Shown: piece after piece, positions 17,062 through 25,752 of the stretch
Layout of the letters: every line of letters starts with the position of its first letter
Numbering within the stretch: position 1 is the first letter of the stretch
Assembly: GCA_013215465.1 (NCBI GenBank)
Contig: JABSOW010000011.1
Location: 62,001 to 126,000, forward strand
Source: Colwellia sp.
GTDB taxonomy: Bacteria; Pseudomonadota; Gammaproteobacteria; Enterobacterales; Alteromonadaceae
Reading direction: 5' to 3'
Length of the DNA stretch: 64,000 nt
Notes under the pieces: model-generated
The model's database searches: none
Told to the model about the DNA's origin: nothing
What the model saw: the letters and a program-made list of their open reading frames with translations, nothing else
Program-made: the position numbers and the translations under genes

Positions 17062-19113
17062 ATGGAATCGATTATTGAGCGCATCAAACAAGGTAAATTT
17101 TGGCATTTTCATGGCGGTATTCATCCTCCTCAGCAAAAAGCGATAACCGCAGAAAACCCCATTAAACAGCTTTCTTTACCTAAACAGTTAATTTTACCAT
17201 TACAACAGCATATTGGTCGTCAAGGTGACTTACTTGTTGTAGTGGGTGACAAAGTACTTAAAGGACAAGCACTCACTCAAAGCTCTAACCCTATGGCTGT
17301 GCCGGTACATGCGCCAACGAGTGGAACGATTAGTGCAATTAAAAAATCCGTCATTGCTCACCCTTCGGGTTTAAGTGAATTATGTTTATTTATTGATGTA
17401 GACGGTGAAGATACTTGGAGAAAACGAGAAATTTGTCAAGATTTCACCAAATTGAGCCAACAACAAATTATAAATAAAATTGCCGATGCCGGTATTGCTG
17501 GTATGGGCGGTGCTGGTTTTCCTACGCATATTAAAGTGAACACCAAACCAAATATCAACTTTTTAATCATCAATGCTGCCGAATGTGAACCCTATATTAC
17601 TGCTGATGATTTATTAATGTGTGAACAAAGTACCGCCATTGTTGATGGTATAAAAATACTTGATCAAATACTCACCCCTGCTTTTATCTTAATAGGTATC
17701 GAAGATAATAAGCCACGGGCAATAAAAGCTTTACAGCAAGCCACTAAGCATATTGAAAAAATCAAAGTCTGTGTGCTACCGACTAAATACCCTACTGGTG
17801 GTGAAAAACAATTAATAAAAATTTTAACTGGTAAAGAAATTAACAGCGGCACTTTACCTGTTAGTTCGGGTATTGTGGTACAAAATGTAGCAACTTGTTT
17901 TGCCATCAGTGACGCGGTAATCAATGATATTCCTCTTATTCGCCGGGTAGTAACCTTAACTGGTCGCGCTTTATCTAAGCCTCAAAATGTCTGGGCTTTA
18001 TTAGGAACACCCGTTAGCTACTTACTAGAACAAACAGGTTTTACCAATGAGATCAGTGAAAAAAAATCTATAGCTGGCTCGCCACAACCAAGTCCCCCGG
18101 TAATTATGGGTGGACCGTTAATGGGTTTTAGCATTTTAAACGAGCAAGTACCTGTTGTTAAAACCAGTAACTGCATTTTAGCGCCGAGTAAAGCAGAGAT
18201 GCCTAGCGCCTTTGACAATAACTCTAATGAAGTTGACTGTATTCGCTGCGGTCAATGTAGCGACGTATGTCCGAGTCAATTATTACCTCAAGAACTACAA
18301 TGGAGCGCAAAAGCAAAAGATCATCAACAGTTAAACCAACTTAATTTATTTGATTGTATCGACTGCGGTGCTTGTGCCTATGTATGCCCCAGTCAAATTC
18401 CTTTAGTACAATATTATCGCATTGCCAAAGCTGAAATACGCCAACAGCAACAACTAGATATCAAAGCAGAGAAAGCAAAGGCACGTTTTGAAGCAAGAAA
18501 GTTTCGCTTAGGACAAGAAAAAATAGCACGAGAAGAAAAACATAAAAAAGCCGCTGCTGCACGTAAAGCAACAATGAATGAAAAATCGGCTGATGGTGGC
18601 ACAGCAAGCTCTGCGGTAGCAGCAGCGCTTGCTCGGGTTAAAGCTAAAAAAGCAGCCCAAAAGATAAAAAACAGTAACGAGCCACTAGCGTCGAGTAACG
18701 AAGTAACAGATGAAAAATCACAAGTAAAAGCGGCTATTGCCAGAGCGAAAGCTAAAAGGTTGGCTAAAGAAAAAGGTACTGAGTCGCCCGTAGCAAATAA
18801 CAAAGAGCAAACAAAAACACCCGCTGTTACCAATAACAAAACTCAAAGTAATGTTGTAGATGATAAAAAAGCTAGAATTGCAGCAGCCGTCGCCAAGGCA
18901 AAGGCAAAAAAAGCATCAGAAAAACAATCTCCTGTTGTTGAAAATAATGTTTCAAGTGAACAGGAACAAGTAACAGCGAGTGAAAACACAACAACGGAAG
19001 CCAAAGATAAAAAAGCGCGGATTGCCGCGGCCGTAGCTAAAGCAAAAGCAAAACTTAAAGTAATGGATAAAGCTCAACAAGCACCTACAACTAATAATGA
19101 AAAATCGACATAA
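17062..19113 (+). CDS. rsxC: Electron transport complex subunit RsxC, with Ala/Lys-rich repeat tail
   Basis: The 683-aa peripheral subunit carries the NADH/FMN site and two 4Fe-4S clusters. Visible: GIAGMGGAGFPTHIK (nucleotide-binding glycine loop), NAAECEPYITADD, and the ferredoxin motifs CIRCGQCSDVCPSQLLP and CIDCGACAYVCPSQIPL. From about residue 460 the protein becomes a charged helical tail with four imperfect cassettes, such as ARIAAAVAKAKAKK, separated by Ser/Asn/Thr-rich linkers. Such tails occur in enterobacterial RsxC and vary in length. A GGAG ribosome-binding site precedes the ATG at 17062. Confidence 0.96.
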   Translation: MESIIERIKQGKFWHFHGGIHPPQQKAITAENPIKQLSLPKQLILPLQQHIGRQGDLLVVVGDKVLKGQALTQSSNPMAVPVHAPTSGTISAIKKSVIAHPSGLSELCLFIDVDGEDTWRKREICQDFTKLSQQQIINKIADAGIAGMGGAGFPTHIKVNTKPNINFLIINAAECEPYITADDLLMCEQSTAIVDGIKILDQILTPAFILIGIEDNKPRAIKALQQATKHIEKIKVCVLPTKYPTGGEKQLIKILTGKEINSGTLPVSSGIVVQNVATCFAISDAVINDIPLIRRVVTLTGRALSKPQNVWALLGTPVSYLLEQTGFTNEISEKKSIAGSPQPSPPVIMGGPLMGFSILNEQVPVVKTSNCILAPSKAEMPSAFDNNSNEVDCIRCGQCSDVCPSQLLPQELQWSAKAKDHQQLNQLNLFDCIDCGACAYVCPSQIPLVQYYRIAKAEIRQQQQLDIKAEKAKARFEARKFRLGQEKIAREEKHKKAAAARKATMNEKSADGGTASSAVAAALARVKAKKAAQKIKNSNEPLASSNEVTDEKSQVKAAIARAKAKRLAKEKGTESPVANNKEQTKTPAVTNNKTQSNVVDDKKARIAAAVAKAKAKKASEKQSPVVENNVSSEQEQVTASENTTTEAKDKKARIAAAVAKAKAKLKVMDKAQQAPTTNNEKST

Positions 19114-19115
19114 TT

Positions 19116-20195
19116 ATGGCATTTTGGATAGCAAGTTCACCTCATAATCACAGCCAAGCAAAAACATCAGTTTTGATGCGTTTAGTTATTTATGCGGCCT
19201 TACCTGGCATTTTTGCTCAATGGTACTTCTTTGGCTGGGGAAATATCATTCATATCTTACTCGCGGTTACCACCGTAATATTATGTGAATTTATCGTCTT
19301 ATCATTACGTAATAAAAAGAATATCCGCAAACAGCTTTTTGATGGCAGTGCCATATTAACAGCAATATTACTGGGCATTTGCTTACCTGCCATAGCACCA
19401 TGGTGGATTTCAATCATTGGCGCTGCGTTTGCTATCGTGGTAGTTAAACAACTTTATGGCGGCTTAGGGCATAATCCCTTTAATCCCGCGATGGCTGCCT
19501 ACGTAATGCTGTTGATTTCATTTCCTATACAAATGACGTCATGGCAACCACCACTAGCGTTAATGACTATCGACTTAGATTTGGCTAACACCTTAAGTGT
19601 CATTTTTACCGATTTCACCAAAGAAGGTTATTCAGTACAGCAACTACGAACCAGCGTTGACGGTTTTACCATGGCAACACCGTTAGATACCTTAAAAACA
19701 AATACTGGCTTAGGCCTTACGGTATTTGAAAGTATGGAAAGTAGTATTTTCGGCAAAAATTTCGCCTTTGGATGGGAATGGGTAAATATCGCTTTTTTCA
19801 TTGGCGGTATAGTATTAATAGCTAAAAAAGCCATTGCTTGGCAAACCCCCTTGAGCTTTTTATTAAGCCTATTTATTTGCTCATTTATCGCTTACAGCAT
19901 CAGCCCTGACAGCAGTGCATCTACTATGTTTCATTGGTTGACTGGCGGTTGCATGTTAGGTGCTTTCTTTATTTTAACTGATCCGGTAACGGGCGCTACC
20001 AGCACTAAAGGCAGATTAATCATCGGCGCTTTAGCAGGCTTGTTAGTCTATTTAATTAGAGTCTTTGGTGGCTACCCTGATGGCATCGCTTTTGCGGTGT
20101 TATTATGTAATATGGCCGCACCTTTAATTGACCAATATACTCGCCCTCGCACTTATGGTCATCAAGTTCAAGAAAAACGAGAGGAGGCTAAATAA
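19116..20195 (+). CDS. rsxD: Electron transport complex subunit RsxD
   Basis: The 359-aa membrane subunit is homologous to NqrB/RnfD. Blocks GGLGHNPFNPAMAAYVMLLI and FILTDPVTGATSTKGRLI are typical. DGFTMATPL (182-190) corresponds to the region where the family carries covalently bound FMN on a threonine; Thr185 or Thr188 would be the attachment site (family knowledge plus position). It begins 2 bases after rsxC and its stop overlaps the rsxG start by one base. Confidence 0.96.
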   Translation: MAFWIASSPHNHSQAKTSVLMRLVIYAALPGIFAQWYFFGWGNIIHILLAVTTVILCEFIVLSLRNKKNIRKQLFDGSAILTAILLGICLPAIAPWWISIIGAAFAIVVVKQLYGGLGHNPFNPAMAAYVMLLISFPIQMTSWQPPLALMTIDLDLANTLSVIFTDFTKEGYSVQQLRTSVDGFTMATPLDTLKTNTGLGLTVFESMESSIFGKNFAFGWEWVNIAFFIGGIVLIAKKAIAWQTPLSFLLSLFICSFIAYSISPDSSASTMFHWLTGGCMLGAFFILTDPVTGATSTKGRLIIGALAGLLVYLIRVFGGYPDGIAFAVLLCNMAAPLIDQYTRPRTYGHQVQEKREEAK

Positions 20196-20911
20196 TGGCG
20201 ACAAAACTGCCAAAAGATAATACTAGTGTTTACTCAGCCGTGCAAAAAAACAGCAAGATACTTGCGATATTTGCCATCGTTTGTACCGCTATTGTTGGCT
20301 TAGTGAATGAATTGACTGCAGATAAAATTAAAGCACAAGAGCAGCTACAACTTTTAAATACCTTACACAGTATTATTGAACCTAACCGCTACAATAATGA
20401 TATTACTCAAGACTGCGTAAGCCTCAGTTCTGCCCTACTTGGCAACTCAACAACAGACCAGAAAGTGCAAACTGCTTATATTGCTCGACAAGATAAGCAA
20501 GTAGTCGCTATTGCCATGACAAGCACTGCACCTGATGGTTACAATGGCAATATAGAACTAATCATTGCCATAAATATGGATAATAGTGTCAGTGGTGTTC
20601 GCGTATTAAAGCATCAAGAAACGCCAGGTTTAGGTGATAAAATTGAATTACGAAAAAGTAATTGGATCGAAAGTTTTACTGGTAAAAAACTATTATCTGA
20701 AAAAGATAACCGCTGGGCAGTCACTAAAGACAATGGCATGTTTGATCAATTTACCGGTGCCACCATCACGCCACGTGCCATTATTAAAGCCGTCAAAAAA
20801 ACATTACTTTATTTCAAAGACAACAAGCATACCTTGTTAACTCGTCCTAATATTTGTCTTAACGAAAACAACAGAGCTCAACCAGCAAGTGAGGCACACA
20901 ATGAGCACTAA
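20195..20911 (+). CDS. rsxG: Electron transport complex subunit RsxG, flavoprotein
   Basis: The 238-aa protein has one N-terminal membrane helix (about 20-38) and a periplasmic FMN-binding domain. [14 protein letters not shown] places the conserved S/TGAT flavinylation motif at 187-190, with Thr190 the expected covalent FMN site. [11 protein letters not shown] is also a family block. The start ATG overlaps the rsxD stop (TAATG). The gene end overlaps rsxE by 11 bases. The overlaps indicate tight translational coupling. Confidence 0.96.
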   Translation: MATKLPKDNTSVYSAVQKNSKILAIFAIVCTAIVGLVNELTADKIKAQEQLQLLNTLHSIIEPNRYNNDITQDCVSLSSALLGNSTTDQKVQTAYIARQDKQVVAIAMTSTAPDGYNGNIELIIAINMDNSVSGVRVLKHQETPGLGDKIELRKSNWIESFTGKKLLSEKDNRWAVTKDNGMFDQFTGATITPRAIIKAVKKTLLYFKDNKHTLLTRPNICLNENNRAQPASEAHNEH

Positions 20912-21704
20912 AGTAGAGCCAGAATTACCGACAATCAATGATACTACTGAGTTAACAGATGCAATTGCCCCTGACGATGCTGCTCTTGATTTAGCTAAAC
21001 AAGCGCGTAAAAATGAGTATAAAGAATTAGCAATACAAGGGTTGTGGAAAAACAACCCCGGATTAGTGCAATTATTAGGACTTTGTCCATTACTTGCGGT
21101 GACCGCTACCGTTACTAATGCTTTGGGCTTAGGGCTTGCCACCTTATTGGTACTGGTGTGTTCAAATGCCACTATATCTGCTATTCGCCACTGGGTTCCT
21201 AAAGAAATTCGCATCCCTATTTTTGTTTTGATCATTGCAGCTTTCGTAACTTGCGTGCAATTATTAATGAATGCATATACTTACGGCATATACCAATCAC
21301 TGGGTATATTCTTACCTTTAATCGTTACCAACTGTGCCATTATTGGTCGCGCCGAAGCCTACGCTTCTAAAAACCCAATAAAACAAGCCAGTTTTGATGG
21401 CTTAATGATGGGGTTAGGTTTCGCTTTAGTACTTATAGTACTTGGTGCTATTCGAGAAGTTTTAGGGCAAGGTACACTCTTTGATGGCGCTAATTTATTA
21501 CTAGGCGATTGGGCAACCGTATTACGTATTGAAGTTTTTCACTTAGATAGCCAATTTTTACTGGCCATTTTACCCCCCGGTGCATTTATTGCGATGGGCT
21601 TTATCATTGCGTTTAAAAATGCCATTGATGCACATATTAAAAAGCGCCAACCTAAAGAATCAGACAAAGCCATTGAACGCATAAGAGTAAATTTTGATTC
21701 TTAG
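20901..21704 (+). CDS. rsxE: Electron transport complex subunit RsxE
   Basis: The protein is an RnfE/NqrD-type membrane subunit, sister of RsxA, with [40 protein letters not shown] and [21 protein letters not shown] at 20889 is in frame, but the ATG at 20901 with GTGAGG shortly before it is the likelier start (267 aa). Compared with E. coli RsxE there is an extra hydrophilic stretch of about 40 residues at the N terminus. Last gene of the rsx operon. A copy of a stop-proximal repeat follows. Confidence 0.95.
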   Translation: MSTKVEPELPTINDTTELTDAIAPDDAALDLAKQARKNEYKELAIQGLWKNNPGLVQLLGLCPLLAVTATVTNALGLGLATLLVLVCSNATISAIRHWVPKEIRIPIFVLIIAAFVTCVQLLMNAYTYGIYQSLGIFLPLIVTNCAIIGRAEAYASKNPIKQASFDGLMMGLGFALVLIVLGAIREVLGQGTLFDGANLLLGDWATVLRIEVFHLDSQFLLAILPPGAFIAMGFIIAFKNAIDAHIKKRQPKESDKAIERIRVNFDS

Positions 21705-21731
21705 AAATTTAACAGTAAGTTAAAAAACAAC

Positions 21732-21761
21732 TCGTTGGAAGAGCCCAAGCTAGGGCTAATG
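21732..21761 (+). repeat. Stop-proximal repeat, diverged copy 3 (after rsxE)
   Basis: TCGTTGGAAG (21732-21741) and TAGGGCTAAT (21751-21760) match the minus strand of the post-dnaK copy (59441-59432 and 59422-59413) exactly and in the same order, with a diverged 9-base middle. It starts 28 bases after the rsxE stop. The second half of the longer element is not recognisable here. Confidence 0.45.
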
Positions 21762-21835
21762 GCAAATGACGAAAAAAAAGATGCGCACTGAGTGCCTAGT
21801 TTCGAGTAGCGAACACAAAACAGTGAAAAATAAAA

Positions 21836-22495
21836 ATGAACAAAGAGAAACGTTTAGAAATACTAACCAGACTTCGTGATAATAATCCTGAGCCCACCAC
21901 AGAGTTAAACTTTAGTTCACCATTTGAATTACTAATTGCCGTATTACTTTCTGCTCAAGCAACTGATGTTGCCGTTAATAAAGCAACCGCTAAACTTTAC
22001 CCGGTAGCCAACACACCACAAGCAATATTAGATTTAGGACTTGAAGGCTTAATTTCCTATGTAAAAACCATTGGCCTATTTAACACCAAAGCCAAAAATA
22101 CGCTAAAAACCTGTCAAATGCTAGTGAGCTTACATGGCGGTGAAGTGCCCGAAAATAGAGCAGCGTTAGAAGCTTTACCAGGAGTTGGCAGAAAAACCGC
22201 TAATGTAGTATTAAACACAGCCTTTGGTTGGTTAAAGGATAATGAAGGTAAATATTTTTTAGCGGTTGATACTCACATCCAGCGCCTTGCCAACCGTACA
22301 GGATACGCCAAAGGTAAAACAGTAGAACAAACAGAACAAGCCATAATTAAAAACACACCGAATAAAAAGGAGTTTATGTTCAATTTACACCATTGGTTTA
22401 TATTACATGGCCGTTATACCTGTACTGCACGTAAACCAAAGTGTGGCTCATGTATTATTGAAGATCTTTGCGATTTTAAAGATAAAACAGAATAG
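21836..22495 (+). CDS. nth: Endonuclease III, base-excision DNA glycosylase/AP lyase
   Basis: The 219-aa enzyme removes oxidised pyrimidines. The helix-hairpin-helix segment LPGVGRKTANVVLN is followed by FLAVDTHIQRLANRTGY (catalytic Asp in VDTH). The Lys of the LSAQATDVAVNKAT helix region and the 4Fe-4S cluster ligands C-x6-C-x2-C-x5-C (from CTARKPKCGSCIIEDLC) are present. It follows the rsx operon as in E. coli. Length is normal (E. coli 211). A second, decayed copy of its last codons lies about 825 bases downstream (23320-23361). Confidence 0.97.
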   Translation: MNKEKRLEILTRLRDNNPEPTTELNFSSPFELLIAVLLSAQATDVAVNKATAKLYPVANTPQAILDLGLEGLISYVKTIGLFNTKAKNTLKTCQMLVSLHGGEVPENRAALEALPGVGRKTANVVLNTAFGWLKDNEGKYFLAVDTHIQRLANRTGYAKGKTVEQTEQAIIKNTPNKKEFMFNLHHWFILHGRYTCTARKPKCGSCIIEDLCDFKDKTE

Positions 22496-22982
22496 TTCAC
22501 CCTACTGTGTAAACCTTTCTACATTATTGAGTTACAGTCTCTAAGGTACATATTACTGACTTAACTTTAAATATTTTTCCATCTGTAATGAATTATTTTT
22601 GTCATATTACTAATGAGTCTCAGTAATATCCAAGTTATAATGAAAATTAAATATTTTTAGCTTCTAATGCTTTGATATTATGCAATATTAATATAAATTA
22701 AATAAACTTTATTGAACGGACATTACTTAGAAGTGTCTGTAATAAGCATTATAAGGGTAAAACCGTCGTATTTTCCTTCGTAAACAAGCTCAAAAGCAGA
22801 CTGTAAATAAAAAACCAGCCAATATGCAATACTCAATAATGAAAAATAAAAATAAAAATTGCCATAAACGTAAATATTTTTGATTGTTAAAATAAAATAA
22901 TCCAGTTAGAGTATTTTGATTAAAAAACAATATACAAAACGAGTTATTCTACAAGCTCGTTATAAGGCCTGAGGATTTTTTG
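22496..22982 (+). other. Noncoding AT-rich stretch, part of a suspected insertion
   Basis: These 487 bases hold no ORF I would accept. I see a weak inverted repeat ACGGACA/TGTCTGT (about 22716-22742) and AACGAG/CTCGTT (about 22938-22961) shortly before the next gene. The latter could be a promoter-proximal hairpin. Composition is even more AT-rich than the flanks. The stretch lies between the end of nth and the decayed nth tail at 23320, so it may be foreign DNA. Confidence 0.5.
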
Positions 22983-23249
22983 ATGCCTACAAATAAGCAC
23001 AAACGAAAAGCTTCGGCTCACGCTAAACCTAAAACAGTAAAAGCACCTGGGCTGATAACTTCACATCCCAAAGCTTTTATTTTAGTTGGTTTACTCTTTG
23101 TTGCAATAAGCATGTATCTTTTAACTTTTCAAGCTCAAGATAATGCAATGTTTGGTCTTGCAATGCTTTCTCTTATAGCTGGTGTGGTTTTAGTGATTTA
23201 TGCAAAGATTGCTGTAACTAAGAAAAATCACAATAAGGGCCGTGTTTAA
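22983..23249 (+). CDS. Small two-helix membrane protein, unknown function
   Basis: The 88-aa product has a basic N-terminal tail (NKHKRKASAHAKPKTVK), two hydrophobic segments (about 30-48 and 54-73) and a basic end. I do not recognise the family. The ATG at 22983 is preceded by GAGG about 8 bases upstream; a TTG just before it is in frame but less likely. A short hairpin GGCCG-loop-CGGCC spans its stop codon. It is the only gene in the DNA between nth and the decayed nth tail, so it is probably a recent arrival. Confidence 0.6.
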   Translation: MPTNKHKRKASAHAKPKTVKAPGLITSHPKAFILVGLLFVAISMYLLTFQAQDNAMFGLAMLSLIAGVVLVIYAKIAVTKKNHNKGRV

Positions 23250-23319
23250 CGGCCATATAAGCCACTCAAGCGAGACTGTCACAGTTTACTCGGTTCCTCT
23301 TCGTTTCACATTTTAGCAA

Positions 23320-23361
23320 ATTAAAGATTTATGTGAATTTAAAGACAAAGTAGCAGCATAA
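23320..23361 (+). pseudogene. Decayed duplicate of the nth 3' end
   Basis: Translating from 23320 gives IKDLCEFKDKVAA and a stop. The intact nth ends IIEDLCDFKDKTE. Over 30 bases 24 are identical, and most changes are at third codon positions, the pattern of two coding sequences that diverged rather than chance. Upstream of 23317 the frame breaks at once (TAG). I read it as the tail of an older or other nth allele left behind by insertion or recombination. Confidence 0.6.
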
Positions 23362-23401
23362 CTAGCTAACCTCCAACATTATGGAAAGTTAAGGAATACC
23401 A

Positions 23402-23821
23402 ATGAAATTTTTACATACCATGGTTCGGGTTAATGATCTTGAGCTATCACTCGATTTTTATATTAATAAATTAGGCTTAATTGAAACCAGACGTCATGAT
23501 GTACCCGAAGGAAAATTCACCTTGATTTTTTTAGCTACCGCTAAAGGGGAAGCTGAAATTGAATTAACCCATAACTGGGGGTCTGAGGAAGAATACAGCT
23601 GTGGCCGTAATTTTGGTCATCTTGCTTTTGAAGTAGATGATATTTATCAAACTTGTCAACATCTACAAGCAAGTGGCGTGATTATCAACCGACCACCACG
23701 TTGTGGAAAAATGGCTTTTGTTAAATCACCAGACAATGTTTCCATTGAATTATTACAAAAAGGTGCTGCTTTAGCACCACAAGAGCCGTGGTCAAGTATG
23801 GAAAATGTTGGCTCTTGGTAG
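23402..23821 (+). CDS. gloA: Lactoylglutathione lyase (glyoxalase I)
   Basis: The 139-aa metalloenzyme turns the methylglyoxal-glutathione adduct into lactoylglutathione. The family start [20 protein letters not shown] has the first metal His (residue 5). [20 protein letters not shown] (second His) and [12 protein letters not shown] (Glu) supply the rest of the metal site. The length is that of the short bacterial Ni-dependent type. It is convergent with the aminotransferase gene and preceded by the decayed nth tail, so nth-gloA may have been direct neighbours. Confidence 0.95.
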   Translation: MKFLHTMVRVNDLELSLDFYINKLGLIETRRHDVPEGKFTLIFLATAKGEAEIELTHNWGSEEEYSCGRNFGHLAFEVDDIYQTCQHLQASGVIINRPPRCGKMAFVKSPDNVSIELLQKGAALAPQEPWSSMENVGSW

Positions 23822-23861
23822 TGCTTTTTTAGATAGCTATTCTTTTAAACAATAAAAGTGC

Positions 23862-24983
23862 TTATTGGGCCAAGGCCTCTTTAAGCGCAGCTAAACATAA
23901 AAGAACATTTTCATTACGAGCGGCGTAGCCCATTAAACCGATACGCCATGCATTGCCAGCAAATTGTCCTAAGCCAGCGCCAATTTCCAAATTGTATTCA
24001 TTTAATAAAAATTGACGTACTTGTACATCATCAATACCTTTAGGGATATACACGGCATTTAATTGCGGTAAACGTTCATTCTCTGGCACAATAAAATCAA
24101 GCCCTAATGCTTGTAAGCCAGTCGCAAGTTTGTCGTGCTGATTTTTATGACGCGCCCAGCTATTTTCTAAGCCTTCGTTTTGTAAAATTAATAGTGATTC
24201 ATGCAACGCATATAAAGAGTTTACTGGCGCGGTATGGTGATAACTACGCTTGCCTTGCCCTGACCAATACTCCATCACCAGAGATTGATCTAAGAACCAA
24301 CTCTGTACTGGTGTTGCTCTATTTTTAATTACCGCAGCTGCTTGTTCGCTAAAACTCACTGGGGATATGCCTGGCACGCAAGATAAACATTTTTGACTAC
24401 CGGAATATACTGCATCTATGCCCCAGTCATCCACTTTTAATTCAACACCACCTAATGAAGTTACGGCATCAACAATTGTTAAACAGTTATACTGACGCGC
24501 TATTTCACATAATACTTTAGCATCGGACAACGCCCCTGTAGATGTTTCTGCATGCACAAAAGCAACAAATTTTGCTTGTGGCGTTTGTTTTAAAGTATCT
24601 TCTAATGCTTGTGGGTCAACCGCTCTGCCCCAGGTACCATCTACAACCACCACCTTTGCGCCAATACGCTGTACATTTTCAATCATACGCGCACCAAAAA
24701 CACCATTACGACAAACAACGACAGTATCATTTGGGGTAATTAAATTAACAAAACATGCTTCCATACCCGCAGAGCCTGGGGCAGAAATAGCCATGGTATA
24801 AGTGTTTTTAGTTTGAAAGGCATATTGTAGTAATAATTTAACTTCATCCATCATACCAATAAAAGTAGGATCTAAATGGCCCACTGTTGGTCTTGCTAAA
24901 GCTGACAATACACGAGGGCTAACATCAGAAGGACCTGGGCCCATTAAGGTGCGTTGCGGTGGTATAAAAGATTGAATTGGCAT
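23862..24983 (-). CDS. Class V aminotransferase, alanine-glyoxylate / serine-pyruvate type
   Basis: The 373-aa PLP enzyme resembles alanine-glyoxylate and serine-glyoxylate aminotransferases. It has LMGPGPSDVSPRVLSALARP, ISAPGSAGMEACFVNLI, VHAETSTGAL, IVDAVTSLGGVELKVDDWGI, and the cofactor lysine in YSGSQKCLSCVPGISPVSFS. The C-terminal GAGLGQFAGNAWRIGLMGY block is also typical. The exact amino donor cannot be fixed from sequence. A single gene, convergent with gloA; no operon partner. Confidence 0.88.
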   Translation of the reverse strand: MPIQSFIPPQRTLMGPGPSDVSPRVLSALARPTVGHLDPTFIGMMDEVKLLLQYAFQTKNTYTMAISAPGSAGMEACFVNLITPNDTVVVCRNGVFGARMIENVQRIGAKVVVVDGTWGRAVDPQALEDTLKQTPQAKFVAFVHAETSTGALSDAKVLCEIARQYNCLTIVDAVTSLGGVELKVDDWGIDAVYSGSQKCLSCVPGISPVSFSEQAAAVIKNRATPVQSWFLDQSLVMEYWSGQGKRSYHHTAPVNSLYALHESLLILQNEGLENSWARHKNQHDKLATGLQALGLDFIVPENERLPQLNAVYIPKGIDDVQVRQFLLNEYNLEIGAGLGQFAGNAWRIGLMGYAARNENVLLCLAALKEALAQ

Positions 24984-25173
24984 AATAAGCTCACATCTTG
25001 AGGTAGTTTGTCTATAGATACTAACACCATAGCATCAATTGAACTATTACCTTAATTAATAGCTGTTATCCTAGCTATTCATTTCAAAAATGTAGTGGCA
25101 AATACCCCACTTATTGCTATCATTCTTGCCATTGAATTTACTGATAGCAAATAGCTAAAATGGCACAATCCTT

Positions 25174-25710
25174 ATGGCACTAAAAGCAACAATTTATAAA
25201 GTAAATATTGAGTTAGCAAATATGGATCGTAATTATTATGATTCCTTACAGCTTACATTAGCACAACATCCTTCAGAAACAGAGCAACGGCTGATGGTAC
25301 GTTTGATCTGCTATATATTAAATGCTCATCCAGATTTACAGTTTGGTAAGGGTGTTAGTGACGAAGATGAAGCGGCTATTTGGCAGGTAAATTATAGTGA
25401 CGAAATTGCTCTTTGGATTGAGTTGGGGCAAATAGATGAAAAACGTATCAAAAAAGCCTGTAACAAATCAGCAAAAGTAAAATTATATTGTTATGGCTCA
25501 AGTGTGAATACTTGGTGGTCGCAAACACAAAACACCTTACAGAAGTTTCCTAAACTGAGTATTGAACAGTTTGATATCAGTACCACTGATGCGTTAGTAA
25601 AATTGCTAAGTAGGAATATGGAATTTCAATGTAGCATCCAAGACGGGCAACTATGGCTAAGTTGTGGTGATGAAACATTGTTGGTAGAAACAAATACTTT
25701 AAAGTCATAA
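25174..25710 (+). CDS. yaeQ: YaeQ family protein
   Basis: The 178-aa protein matches the YaeQ family, a PD-(D/E)XK nuclease-like fold whose function is not established. Typical blocks are MALKATIYKVNIELANMDRN, HPSETEQRLMVRLICY, LWIELGQIDEKRIKKACNKS, and a C-terminal WLSCGDETLLVE. It starts with the classic ALKATI beginning. It is followed after 42 bases by the M28 peptidase gene on the same strand, perhaps as a two-gene unit. Confidence 0.92.
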   Translation: MALKATIYKVNIELANMDRNYYDSLQLTLAQHPSETEQRLMVRLICYILNAHPDLQFGKGVSDEDEAAIWQVNYSDEIALWIELGQIDEKRIKKACNKSAKVKLYCYGSSVNTWWSQTQNTLQKFPKLSIEQFDISTTDALVKLLSRNMEFQCSIQDGQLWLSCGDETLLVETNTLKS

Positions 25711-25752
25711 AATTATGAGCCCTTACCAAATAATAAGCTCAACGAGAAAGTT

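Noticed and set aside
22671-22800. An IS end or attL-like site in the AT-rich DNA after nth
   Set aside because: Only weak 6-7 base inverted repeats are visible, with no transposase, integrase or target-site duplication.
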